Source: Amaranthus tricolor (lineage: Eukaryota; Streptophyta; Magnoliopsida; Caryophyllales; Amaranthaceae). From it: a stretch of 64,000 nt of DNA. Below are positions 25,994 to 37,039 of this stretch, in pieces. The stretch lies in NCBI RefSeq assembly GCF_026212465.1, contig NC_080049.1, positions 1,061,460 through 1,125,459 on the forward strand. The letters are read 5' to 3'. The notes beneath the pieces are model-generated. The model was given only the letters and a program-made list of their open reading frames with translations, did no database searches and was not told the origin of the DNA. The position numbers were made by a program, and so were the translations under genes. The first letter of the stretch is position 1. Each line of letters begins with the position of its first letter.

Positions 25994-26752
25994 CAGCAAA
26001 AATGTAGTTATGGAAGTTCGATCCTGAGACCTTTAGTACCACAGATAGCACTTGAGACCAACTGGAACATGCTTGCTATAATGTAATAACTTGCACGGAC
26101 TAATTATATTATGCCGCGGAGTAGCTCCAATCAACAGCAAAAATGTGAATAAGGAGGGTTTGATCCTGCGACCTCCGAGTTGTCGTGCAACTCATGGAAC
26201 CAACTGAGACAGCTATCCACTTGTGTAGCATATTGCGCGGATTTGTTATAATACAAAGTTCCAGCCGTTTATACATTCCAGCAGCGAAAATGTAGTTATG
26301 AAGAGTCGATCCCGCAACCTAGAATAGATGGTAAGAGCATTCTAACCAACTGAGACAGCAACACCCATACGTAATATTTCGCGCTTGATCTTTATATTTT
26401 GACAATTCCAGCCCAGCTTAGGATACTTTAATGCTGCGGGATTTCCCACACAGAATAATTTTTGGAACAAGACCCCCCAAAGGGGGTCCGACTTTTCTAC
26501 CACACGGATGAAATCACAATATTTTTTTTTTTTTTTTATATTTTTTTTTTATTATTTTTATTATTATTATTATTATTATTTTTTTTTTTTTAATAAATCC
26601 AAGGGGAAAGCGAAAAGAACAACTTAAGCCGCGGATATATATAATATCGCGGAGTAAATTTAGTCAACAGCAAAAATGCAAATAAGAGGGTTCAATACCG
26701 CGACCTCTAGGATAGTGTGCAGCACCTCAGACCAACTGAGACAACTAGTTCC
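25994..26752 (-). repeat. Four tRNA-like direct repeats in the retrotransposon
   Basis: Modules at 25994-26078, 26135-26220, 26282-26363 and 26667-26752 share, on the minus strand, an A-box-like TGTCTCAGTTGGTT and about 35-45 bases later a B-box-like GGATCGAAC/GGATCAAACCC, followed by 'cattttTgctg'. Spacing and words are those of tRNA-type pol III promoters, but cloverleaf stems are not evident and the copies differ, so they are tRNA-like or SINE-like modules and not tRNA genes. Confidence 0.55.
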
Positions 26753-28604
26753 TTGTATGGTATATCGCACGGCATCAGATATCAATACTCTTAGCTCAGC
26801 TTCCACTATCACCATACCGCGAGAATTGCAACACTTTGAATATTTTTAAAATTTTAGAACAAGATAGCCCCCAAAGGGGGTCCGACTTGTCTACTACGCG
26901 GATCACACTTTTTTTTTTATTACAGTATTACATACCGTGGAGTCTTTAGGAGAATAATATGCCGCGGAACGAGTAAATCACGCGAGCTGATGACGCAGCT
27001 TAGAACGAGTAAATCACGCGAGTTGATGACGCGGCTTTGACTTATACTTAGATTTTTAAACCTTCACTGAAGGACTTAGGGAGTCCGACTTATCGACATC
27101 GCGGGACGATAAAAATACGTGAACAATTTTTCTCGTCTTAACAAGCCCCTTATTCTTTTATGACGCGGGATGAGCACAAAGGTCCGTGTCTTCGATCATA
27201 CGGACAATACGAGAATTCTTCCATACTTAGAATTTTACAAAATCATTAGGGGCACCTGGGAGTCCGACTTATCGACTCTACGGACACCTTCCATACTTCG
27301 AAAAATTATAAGGTGGTCATTCGATGGTTTGCAACAAGGAGGATGACGCGGCCTCATTAGTTTCCGCGGCTATCATGGGTGAAGCGGCACGAGAGCCGCT
27401 ACGTCTACAAGTCGGACGGTGGAATGAGTGATCTCAGACTTGGAATTTTTTCATGTTTTTCTTCGAGTGCAATTTAGGATCCGACTTATTGATATCACGG
27501 GAGGATAAGAATACATAGAATAATTTCTCGTTTAAGCGAGCCCTTCATATCTTCTACGCCGCGGAATGAATGTAAGGGGTCGCGTCTTCAATCATATGGT
27601 CGGCACGGGAATCCTTCCATACTTAGAATATTTCAAAAATGGTAGGGAGCACCTGGGGGTCCGACTTATCTATATCGCGAATTGATAAGAATGCTTCGAA
27701 AGATTGGAAGTTGCTCATATGACGCTAACGAGGATGACGCGGCCTTATTGTATTCCGCGGCTATGTTGGATGACGCGAAATAAGGAATCACCAAATTAGC
27801 AAGCCGGACTGTAGAATGGGTAATCTCTATACTTAGAATCTGTTCTCCTTAGAGTATAATTCTGGGTCCAACTTATCGACCTCATGGAACGATAAGTATA
27901 CCAGCCACTTCTCTTATCATACTCCTTGCTCTTCCATGACGCGGAATGGGCATAAAAGCCCATGTCTTCGATCATACGGAAATATGGGAATTCTCCCATA
28001 CTTAGAATTTTTACACCATGACTGAGCGCACCAGGGAGTCCGACTTATCGATCATATGGACTTCCTTTGTACTTGGAATATTTTTCATACTTTATTCATA
28101 CGATGGTTTAGAGCGACGAAGAAGATGGCGCGGCATAACATCCGTCGTATCTATAAGTCGGACAGCAGAATGTGTAATTTTTCTATACTTAGAATAATTT
28201 TCGTTTCTGGGGGTGCAATTTAGGGTCTGACTTGTTGACTCCCCGAGCACATTCGAGTGCTGAAGGACTTAGAATAATTTTCTATATTCTACCCCTCCCT
28301 GAGAGTCCGACTTATCGAAGTTACGGGAACTTTCTTGACTTGCGAGATTGATTTATCTGAGTCATTGAACCCGAGTTTACGGATCCCACTTATGAATATC
28401 GAAGATAGTAGAGATTTTACTTAGAATTTTATTCGGGACCCCATTCTAAAGGTCCGTCTTTTCAATGTCGCGAACAGGCAGTATCATGGGCAACCTTGGA
28501 ATATTTTCGATTTTGGGACCCAATCTAAGGGTCCGACTTTTCGATATCACTGATTCATAGTGACTTAGAATAATTTGATTATGGGACCCCTCTCAAGGGG
28601 TCCG
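26486..28604 (-). repeat. Irregular direct repeats around GTCCGACTTATCGA
   Basis: About fourteen variants of the motif, usually after 'ggg' and before a CGCGG-type word, occur near 26486, 26880, 27083, 27262, 27479, 27659, 27865, 28038, 28224, 28304, 28383, 28452, 28531 and 28600. The last is split by the solo LTR. Spacing is about 70-390 bases. A T/ATT-rich low-complexity run lies at 26520-26592. No coding sequence; this region occupies the place where pol would be. Confidence 0.75.
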
Positions 28605-31495
28605 TGTAACACCCAAGAATCTAGTACCACATAATTAAGGTTAATAATTTTGGAAATTAAGGCAAAACGTTCTAATTTAAATTGGAACAAGAAGCTCAGA
28701 ATTGATTAAGTTCATAAGGAATTTTTCCCCCGAGTAAATTTAATTCGATTCCTAAAAACGAGCTTGCTTAACCCCACTCATGTCCAAAATTATGCAATGT
28801 AGGCATAATTACACTTTTTATTCAAAGTTAGCTAAGGTAAGCAAGCACCTCAATATACAACAATGTACACAACTATGACCCTTTGATTTCTAATTCTTCA
28901 TGTCTCGTGTTTTAAGCCTACAAAACGACCCTCTTATGTTCTTATTAAGCCTTCCATATTAAGTAAGCATGTCTAAATGTGACACCCATACGCCTAAGCT
29001 AGGGTATGTGGCAAAAACATAGGAGTGAACTTCAAGGCTAAGCAAAGACAGCTCCTTGCTTCTTCCTTGAGCTGGCGGCACAATCTTATCCTTTCAACCC
29101 CTTAAATTTAGTTCTCATCCTTATTAATTAAGAAGGCTAAAGGCTGCCAACTGTTCTGAAAAGTTTCCACTACATACTCAAGCAAGAAACCTCTTCAAAC
29201 CTTGTACAAAAGATCACCAAAAATCATAAGCAAAAAGGAAACAGCAAACACGCTTAGCAGGACGTGTGTTTGGCGGTTGGTTTCTTCAACCTTTTGGTAA
29301 TTTTAACCCACGAATTAAGGTAACTAGCACCCATTCTAAGTTAGTATATTTGATATACAGTAAGTATAAATGATTTAATCCAAGTCTCATGCCTTAGAAA
29401 TAGGTGAAATTGAGCAAAGACCAAACCGGGTACATGCTGTGACCTTCTGAGTATGTTGAGACTATTTAGGATACTTAAGAAATGATTTTAGCTTCGTTCT
29501 TTTTACATATTACTCCCAATGAAATTTTTGATATTACATGTTAAATTCGTGATATGGGTATTTTTTTAAGTATTTATAATTATTTTTATATTAACGTCCT
29601 GTTTGCAGTGTTTTCTGTTAAGGTGTTTATGTTCTTGCGCTGAATTAAACAAGCTTAAAGGACTTGTTATACTACTTTAATGAATCCCAAATTTTGACAC
29701 AAGACTCTTACCTATGTTAATTTAATTGAGTCCAAATTTCATAATCTGGGTAATTTTCTAAGTGGTCTTTTTAATTGGATTTGTAGAAGTGTGCAATATG
29801 AAAAGTCAGTTTTACCTATTGTTAGTAAATTGGACTTAGAGACTAATATACTAACCCAAGTTTCGTAATTTTTAATGTTTTGGAAAGATTAAACATAGGC
29901 CTAAAACATATCCAAAAATCCGATTCAAATAAGTTCATTTAGGGTTCCTAATGAGCCTAAGAACATGACGTAGCTTCACTTCCTTGAGTAGCTAGTGTTC
30001 TGTTTTAGAGTATTAGTTGGAAAATTGAGATTCTTAAAGTTTTAGCATATTTGACTTAGTTAGGGGCAGAATTAGCTTAAAATGTTCAAATAAAACTTGT
30101 AGGTCTTTTAAAGTACTTGAATTCAGGCTCAAGAAACACTTGAATTGGATTTGTATACGCCAAGTTATGGCCTTCGTAATAAGCCGGACAGAGCAATTCT
30201 GTTTTTAGTACAGGTTGTTATGTTTAGTGTTTTTCCCAGTTATGGACTTAGAATCGGTAAATGCTTTCTTAATGAAAGGTAAAGTTTATAAAATGTTAAC
30301 CAATTTAGACTCAGAAACATTTCCTGATTTGATGCTCTAAGTAGAGAGTTATGACCTTTGAAAGTTTGGTAAAACTCTGAAGGAATCCACTAAGGGATTA
30401 AACTAAGCAACCCATTTCTGTTATGCAAAATGGTTGTTTACCTTAATTATTTTTGAGGATGATTAGCTTCATGTTTATTTTGATATGATATGTTATGGAT
30501 ATCTTGTGATGCATGAGAATTATTTCTCCTGGATGGAATGAAGCATGAATTGATTGCCCAATACGGCATGATGTTATTATGATATGTGATACATGTATAG
30601 GGAGGAAAACCCTTAGACTGCGGTTGATGGGTAGGACAAATGCCACCACCATTCGGTATGGAATGGTGTTATTATAGGGCCCCACACACTCGGTATGGAG
30701 TGTGTTAGTGTACTCGGTATGGAGTACCTTATCCTCAGGTGGTTGCTGTCGTCCGATTATTGCATTCGGTATGGAATGTTAATAACGGGAGTTTGGCCAT
30801 TCTTAGACACAGTTAGTGCGCTAACTGAGGGGTTCCGATCCCGGCAAAGCTTGAGAAGTACTGCTGCGTGTAGTACTGGCGTTTGTTCCTCCACTATAAC
30901 CAATGTGTGATTTTACAGCTTACTCTGTTATGCTTGCATATGATTACATTGGATATTGTTATGCAGCGCATGTTTACAGTAGAATATTTTATTATATGAA
31001 TTTAGATGGTTAATTATTGATGTTGCCTTTTATGAACACAGTTGTACTGCCCTGTATATGATTGATATTACCTTAGAAAGACTACTAGTTACTCCCCACT
31101 GACTGTGGACTGTTGTTAATATTTTCAGGTGAAGATTGTGAATGATATGCTTATATATTTTTCAATCGGGCGTTGGGCAATATTTTGTGAGCTTAGAGCC
31201 TTACCTCTGAAGTTTAAACTTAGTGTCGCATGTGTTTTGAACAAGTAGAAAAAGTTATTAAACAATCCTCATTTTACCTACCTATCTGAGGTTGTTCTGC
31301 CTCACGTTTCCTTTTTGGAGTTAAACTTTTAGTACATCATTCCTAGGCCGCTGTTTAGCCATATGTTTATAATGTAATTAGTTTATAACATTTTATTTCC
31401 TTTTTCCACCTTTACTTCTGTGTCAGCGTAATGCACTGTCCCGTAGTTTGCTTCCGCATCAATATTTATAGGTAATTATGGGACGGGGTGTTACA
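28605..31495. mobile_element. Solo LTR, 2.9 kb, nested in the retrotransposon
   Basis: It begins TGTAACACCC and ends GGGTGTTACA. The target duplication GTCCG is exact at 28600-28604 and 31496-31500. There is no internal retrotransposon sequence, so it is an LTR left after recombination. The length and the TGTAACACCC terminus are typical of long chromovirus LTRs (Tekay/Del type), by family resemblance only. Inside, about 30650-30780 repeats 'cggtatgga' several times. The short open frames inside are not genes. Confidence 0.9.
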
Positions 31496-31790
31496 GTCCG
31501 ACTTATGGATATTACTGAATTTAATAAGATTAGCAATAGAATTTTGCGGAATACTTGTGAACGTAAGAGCCGGATAATCTGAAAGTGAAATTTCTGATTT
31601 GTTGTAAATGATAATCACTAAGACAACGCGAGCATGCCGCGGGATGAGTGCTGGTAAAACAGAATACAAATGACAACGCGACACCGTCGCGGGATGCGAT
31701 GATAAAACTGAATTCAAATGACAACGCGAATACTTCGCGGGATGAAACAATTTCGCGGAGTTAAGCTGATAAGACTGATAAGACTGATAA

Positions 31791-34144
31791 TCACTGATTG
31801 CCCCTTGCAAATCTTGTTAAATGAAGAATTTCTTCAAATGGCCTCCATTCCATGGGCGGGGTAGTTTTTTCCCTTTCCCTTTTGGCGGGTGTCACGGAAG
31901 GTCCGCGCTTCATGGTGTTGATGAGGCATTGGCGGGCCATTACCTGGTCTCCCTTGAGGATGCCAACTTGTCCATCATCCCGCTCGAATTGCAGCAAGAG
32001 TTGATGAGGAAAGATTGCTGTTTTGATCTTGTTGATAAGTGGAAGCCCCATGATGGCGTTGTAGGGGAATACGAGATCTACCACCGTGAATCGTATGGGT
32101 ATAGTTCTGCATCCGCTTCTTTCCCCTACTCGCACAGGGAGTATGATTGTTCCCATTGGAATGACCTGGTTTCCTCCAAACCCAATCAAAGGTTTATCAA
32201 GGGGTTGCAGGTGCTTTTCTTCGAATTTCATTTTTCTTAGGCATTCCATCGTTATAAGATCGGCGGTGCTTCCGGTATCCACCAATACTTGCCTCACCAT
32301 CATTTGCCCAATCTTGATGGTAACCACTAAAGGATCAGTGTGTGGTTGTTGCAACGGTTGGGAAGTAGTGGCATCAAATCTCATGATCGGCCCACTTGAG
32401 GTGGTTTTTGGGGGTCCTTTGAACAGAGTATGGACGCTGTCTTTCGCAGCGCGGATTGTGGGATATTCCTCGGTGTAGCCGCTAAAAATCATATTGATGG
32501 TTCCTTGTGTGTTGGAACTTTCGCGCCTAGCCTCGTTTCTTTTCTGGTTCCAAGGCCTTCTTTCCGCGTCGCCTCTCGTGCCATAGTCCTTTCGATAGAT
32601 GAACCTTGATAGCTCCCCCTCGTCGGCTAATTGATGTAGGATACGTTTGAGTTCGCGGCATTGGGCCAAAGTGTGGCCGTGCTCTTTGTGGTAATCACAC
32701 CACAGATTGTAGTTGCGTCGATCGGAGGGAGTGGTAGTAGGAGGTGGAGTTGGCAACTCATCTCGAACAGCGAAGAAAATGTCCTTCCTGTTCCAATTAA
32801 ACCTCGGGTCATTACCTCTATCAAGCAAATTCCGCGTCCTGGACTCCCCTTCAACGACATATACGTGTCGGGATCGTGGAGGTCCCATGTCTGATGGAGG
32901 CTCTGGACGATACGGCATGTAATTTTTATCCCTCCTAGATGGATGTTCCTCTACGCTCCTTGAGGAGCGATTGGATATTGGATCCTTCTTTTCTGATTTA
33001 CGCCTCTTTGGGTCTTGTGCCTGACATATCTTGGAGGCCGTGACATAGCTTTGACATTGCTTCATGGCCTCCGCGTACGTCTTCACTTGACTCTCGACCA
33101 ACTGGAACTTGAGCCTTTGAGCCTTCATTCCGTTGATTAGGGCGTTTAAGGCGACTGATTCTTCCAAATCCGTTACCTCCAGCACTGCCTCATGGAATTT
33201 CCTCAGATACGATGATATGGATTCCCCTTCCAGTTGCGTTATGCTAAGCAAATGGAAGTTTGATTTCTCCTGCCTTCTGGATGCCACAAAGTGACCCAGG
33301 AATTTGCTCTCTAATTGGGCAAAGGTGTGGATACTTCTCCCTGGAAGAGAGGTGTACCACGTCAAGCTACTCCTGTGAGAGTAGTTGGGAAGAATTTGCA
33401 CCACAATGCCGGGTTGGTGGTGTACAGCAACATCAAGTTTTTGTATGCCATCAAGTGTTCCTCGGGGCAGGATGTTCCATTGAAGGCCGCCATATCTGGG
33501 ATCTTTATTTTCCCGGGGTTGGGAGTATTCAGTATCTCCGGAGCCAACGGAGAGATTATTGGCATAAGATCTTCGGGGAGGCTACTCTTGCCGATCTCAT
33601 TTCGCGACATTATGACGGGGCTGGTGGGATGGCTAGATCCCGTGAGTTGCGCTTTCTTCCTTTCTTCCCTCCTTTTGTCCACCAATGATTGAACGCTTTC
33701 GAACGCCCTCTGCTTCTTGCTTTCTAGGTAGGTCCGGGCGTCTTGAGAGGCGGTCTTGGATATGCCATCCCGTGGATCACTCCTGCTGAGACTTATTTGG
33801 GTTCTTGATCTCTCCCGCCTTTTCTTATTGCGTCTACTGGAATGTGACATCCTTGAGTTCCCCTCCTGAGATTCATGGGATTTTGGTAACTCTTGGTGGG
33901 GTTCGATTCTTTCTCGCAGATTTTTTATCTAGTCCGCCATTTCCTCCAATACTTGCTGTTGAGGGGGGTTATTGTTATTATTCATGACAGTGCGGAGTTG
34001 TTCGGAAAAAGCGGCAGTGAGATTTTGTGCTAGCATGTCCAGATCACGACGAGTCACGGCTTGGTCATTACCATGACCTGCGGAAGTGTCTGTATCTGTG
34101 CTATGCACGGTCGCGGTTTGTGTTGGATTGCTTTTGGGAGCCAT
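31791..34144 (-). pseudogene. Broken gag-protease reading frame
   Basis: Gag starts at 34144, just after the primer-binding site. After 71 codons the frame hits a TAG (33929-33931) and then continues in the same frame without another stop through the ATG at 33850. Near 33365 the frame changes by one base; the following frame runs to 31791 (537 codons). It contains the capsid-type WYTSLP...F..LE..FLGHF region, a basic Ser/Arg stretch, a zinc-knuckle-like CDYHKEHGHTLAQC (about residues 235-248) and the aspartic protease motif LVDTGS (about residue 372). The protease domain is followed by a stop and not by reverse transcriptase. Both lesions are single-base events; the TAG could be a CAG hit by C-to-T change. 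Confidence 0.88.
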
Positions 34145-34159
34145 GACTTTTTATTCAAT

Positions 34160-34179
34160 CCCCACAGACGGCGCCAAAC
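34160..34179 (-). other. Primer-binding site
   Basis: On the minus strand the bases right after the 5' LTR read TTTGGCGCCGTCTGTGGGGA, a primer-binding type common in Tat-group gypsy elements and complementary to a tRNA 3' end of the ...GGCGCCA kind. Confidence 0.75.
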
Positions 34180-34870
34180 TGTTTCGGTGATGAAACGAGG
34201 ATGTGAAGTATACTTGAAAGGCTGTAAACTGAAGCGTCGTTGAAAGCGGCAATTCGCAAGAGGAAGCTACTCGAGTACCTGCAAAACAACACGTTAGCCT
34301 AGTCCGGGGGTGACTTCCCGGAAAACCCCTCCGGCGCTCAAGTTAGAACGTAAATAGGATATTGATGAATGAACGAGGTAAAATATGAATGCAAGATTGA
34401 TTGCTGTGATTACTGTGATTGTTAGTGTTTTGGTTGGTTCGAGGAGGTTGATTGTAAGTATCAATCTTATGAAAAGCTAATCCCTTCCCCTATGGATGAC
34501 TGCCTCTATTTATAGTGGCAAAGGAGGAGGTTATTGCTGAAGGGTAGTTGCCATCATGGAGATAGTGGGTAGCAACTGATGGCTGTGATGAAGGCAGGAA
34601 GGTAGTTGGCAGTTATCAGCCTTAAGAGAAGGATGACCAGCCAACTGTGAGTAAGTGGGAAGTTAGGTCAAAATAGGTAGTTACTTCCTGAGAGGGAAGT
34701 TAGGGTATTCTGGAAGTGAGGAGCCCATGGGCCATTCAGGGAGGATGGGAGATCAAAAGGAAAGCCCATTGACCAAAAGTCAAGGTCAACTGTAGAGGTC
34801 AAGGGGTATTATGGTAATATGATGCAAATTATTAAATATATAAAATAATTGAGTAAATAGTACCATGACA
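34180..34870 (-). repeat. 5' LTR (right)
   Basis: Same length as the left LTR. Minus-strand TATAAATA at 34507-34514. The ORF-like ATG at 34865 falls in the LTR end and is not the start of the downstream exon. Confidence 0.93.
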
Positions 34871-34875
34871 TATAT

Positions 34876-35245
34876 TAGTAGAAAATTGGAGGAAAGTGAT
34901 GATGTGAGGGTGGACATTACTAAAGAGCAACAAATAAAATTGTTAGTAGGCACAAGTTCATCTTCGACAATGGAAATACAAAACCCAATCCAATCAATGA
35001 ACAAAGGAAAAAGGAAAAGAATAATTGGGGAAAAGGAACAAACTATTGAGCAAAGCAAGAAGCCCAAAAGAAAGTGCAAAACTTGTGGTAAATTTGATTA
35101 TCATGATAGTCGAAATTGCCCATCAACAAAAGATACCCCACTTAAGGTATGAAATATATAATTTGCTTATATTTTATTGTATCCTTATTTAATAATTTGA
35201 TTATGTAAATAAAAGTGCTAAATTTTTGTTATGCAGGAAAATTGA
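34876..35245 (+). pseudogene. 3' end of a FAR1/MULE-type transposase-like gene, split by the retrotransposon
   Basis: The open frame continues from the TATAT insertion site to 35146, with a donor AAG/GTATGA and a matching acceptor GCAG/GAA at 35236-35237; the last exon adds Glu-Asn and a stop (35243-35245). The peptide is Lys-rich with KRKR and KKPKRK clusters followed by a zinc-knuckle-like C-x2-C-x5-H-x4-C (CKTCGKFDYHDSRNC). That order (a Lys-rich stretch, then a small CCHC near the C terminus) is what FAR1-related proteins and MULE transposases end with. The DDE core and SWIM finger are not in the window, so the gene is truncated and the family call moderate. Confidence 0.5.
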
Positions 35246-35339
35246 TGCTGAAGAACAGATAGATGAAGATTTTATATTAAGATGACTATGGATAGCTACT
35301 GTCTTTTGTTTTTTAATTTTGAAAAATCTTTTGTTGCAA

Positions 35340-35425
35340 AAATAAATGCTACTATGTTCTTAGGAAAAGATACTATGTTGTTATTATAATTTACTATAAC
35401 AATGTATAGCTACTGTCTTCTGTAC
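35340..35425 (+). repeat. Copy of an ~85-bp module shared with introns of the Ulp1-like gene
   Basis: 'gctactatgttcttaggaaaagatac' ... 'atgtatagctactgtcttctg' recurs at about 38975-39060, 39087-39175 and, partly, 40437-40500 inside introns of the minus-strand gene. Confidence 0.75.
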
Positions 35426-35519
35426 ATTTGACTGGTTATGCACATCCCCTCCATTCCCCCTCCTTTGTTATGCACCTTACTTGCCTCATTACTACTATTT
35501 TCCTTCGACACTATTCTGT

Positions 35520-36240
35520 TTTGTAATTATTTATAAATTGATGTTTATAAAGTTATAAATCAGATTTGTATTATAATTGATGTCATAGTAATATTACTGA
35601 TGTTTATATTACTGATGTTTTAAATTGATGTCATAGTAATATTACTGATGTTTATAATTGATGTCATAGTAATCTTATAAATTGATGTCATAGTAATTAT
35701 TTATAATATAAACATAGTAATATTATAAAGTTATAAATCAATTATAAAGGTATAAATCAGATGTTTATATTACTATGACATCAATTTATAAACATCAATT
35801 TATAAACATCAATTACAAATCATTATTTATAACCTCCATCAATTATAAACATCAATTATAAATCATAAACATCAATTATTTATAAATTGATGTTTATAAA
35901 TCAGAGAATAACCTCCATCAATTATAAACATCAATTATAAATCATAAACATCAATTATTTATAAACATCAATTATTTATAGATATAGTTTAGTCATTATT
36001 TATAATTGATGTTTAGTAACTTAGTTTAGAAAACATCAAATTAAAGTTTAGTAACTTATCTAGTCATTATTTATAATTATCTAGTCATTAGTTTAGTAAC
36101 ATCAATTATTTATAATCAATTATCTAGTCATTATTATTTATAATTGATAAGTTACTAAACATCAATTATAGATATAATAAAGTTTAGTTTAGAAAAGAAA
36201 ACATCAATTATAGATATAGTTAATCATTTTATTATCTAGT
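35520..36240. repeat. Short-period AT-rich repeat field with inversion
   Basis: Words based on AATTGATGTTTATA fill the left part (to about 35770) and their reverse complement, ATCAATTATAAAC, fills most of the right part, with GATGTCATAGTAAT and 'tatctagtcattatttataa' variants interspersed. Long hairpins are possible. No gene. Confidence 0.75.
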
Positions 36241-37039
36241 CATTAGAGGATTACAATTGGAAGAAACTTATGGACCCATCAAATGAAAGTTTAGTAACAT
36301 ATATGGTGCAACAAACTGAAAGAGTGAAGGTGATAATTTACATGGAATGTAATAGAATGACAAGGAGAAAACAAGGAATTGTTAGTTTTGCATGATACTA
36401 TCATAAGAAAACAACGTAACATTGAAATAACACAATACATTACATAAGCAGAATATTCTCCACTACTTTGATTTCATATTTTCAATAAACATCATAAAAC
36501 TCATAAGATGTAATGTTACAAACAAAAACAAAGAATAATGCATCTTCCTTAAAACATGTACTGTTAGAAAGTGCTTTATACAAGTCAAATGCGTCAAGAA
36601 GAAAGATAAAATCAATACATCAATGCCAAAGAATCAGTAGTTGCGGTACTACTAACTATTCTACACAAATTCATTCATTTAAAAACATCAAAAATGGGAA
36701 AAAGCAATAAACCTCTTTGCTAAAATAGTCCTCAATTATGCCCACCACATAAAACACTAGATTTTTGTAACATAATAACTATCAATGCACATATAAATTG
36801 GATTAATAGGATAGCAAAGTACTGAAGTTAGCCATATATTCAAAAACAAAATTAAGTAATTAATATCTTTTCAAATTGGATTGAGGATCCATTAGTACTG
36901 CAAAACTCCTTGATTCAAGGTTCTTCGAGATGGACGATGGAGCATATATTCAAAATTGGTAAACAACATTCAAAAAAAACAACAAAAAAGGCAACAGATT
37001 GTCAATCAGATTGTCAACAACTTCATCTTGTAATTCACA
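36241..37039. other. 3' flank of the Ulp1-like gene
   Basis: AT-rich; no gene supported. A 65-codon open frame at 36513-36710 has no recognisable features. Confidence 0.5.

Larger units (their letters stand above)
24933..34870 (-). mobile_element. Full-length Ty3/gypsy Tat-like LTR retrotransposon, gag-pro only
   Basis: Two 691-bp LTRs in direct orientation (24933-25623 and 34180-34870) differ by a single visible base. TATAT flanks the element on both sides (24928-24932, 34871-34875). On the minus strand the order is 5' LTR, primer-binding site, gag-protease, a long non-coding region, polypurine tract and 3' LTR. No reverse transcriptase, RNase H or integrase reading frame remains between 25624 and 31790; instead there are tRNA-like modules, a repeated GTCCGACTTATCGA motif and a nested solo LTR. 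The primer-binding site and gag style point to the Tat/Ogre/Retand group, but without pol that placement is an inference. Confidence 0.9.

Noticed and set aside
25686..26051. 121-codon minus-strand frame near the left LTR
   Set aside because: It overlaps a tRNA-like repeat and the related copy at 55806-56157 does not keep the frame, so coding is not supported.
26135..26220. Possible functional tRNA gene on the minus strand
   Set aside because: A-box and B-box words are present but acceptor and anticodon stems do not pair convincingly; kept as a tRNA-like module.
30443..30910. Small open frames inside the 2.9-kb solo LTR
   Set aside because: They are within an LTR with precise target duplications and have no recognisable domain.
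31821..33692. Several + strand open frames opposite gag
   Set aside because: Antisense shadows of the gag-protease region; the minus-strand frame has the capsid, zinc-knuckle and protease motifs.
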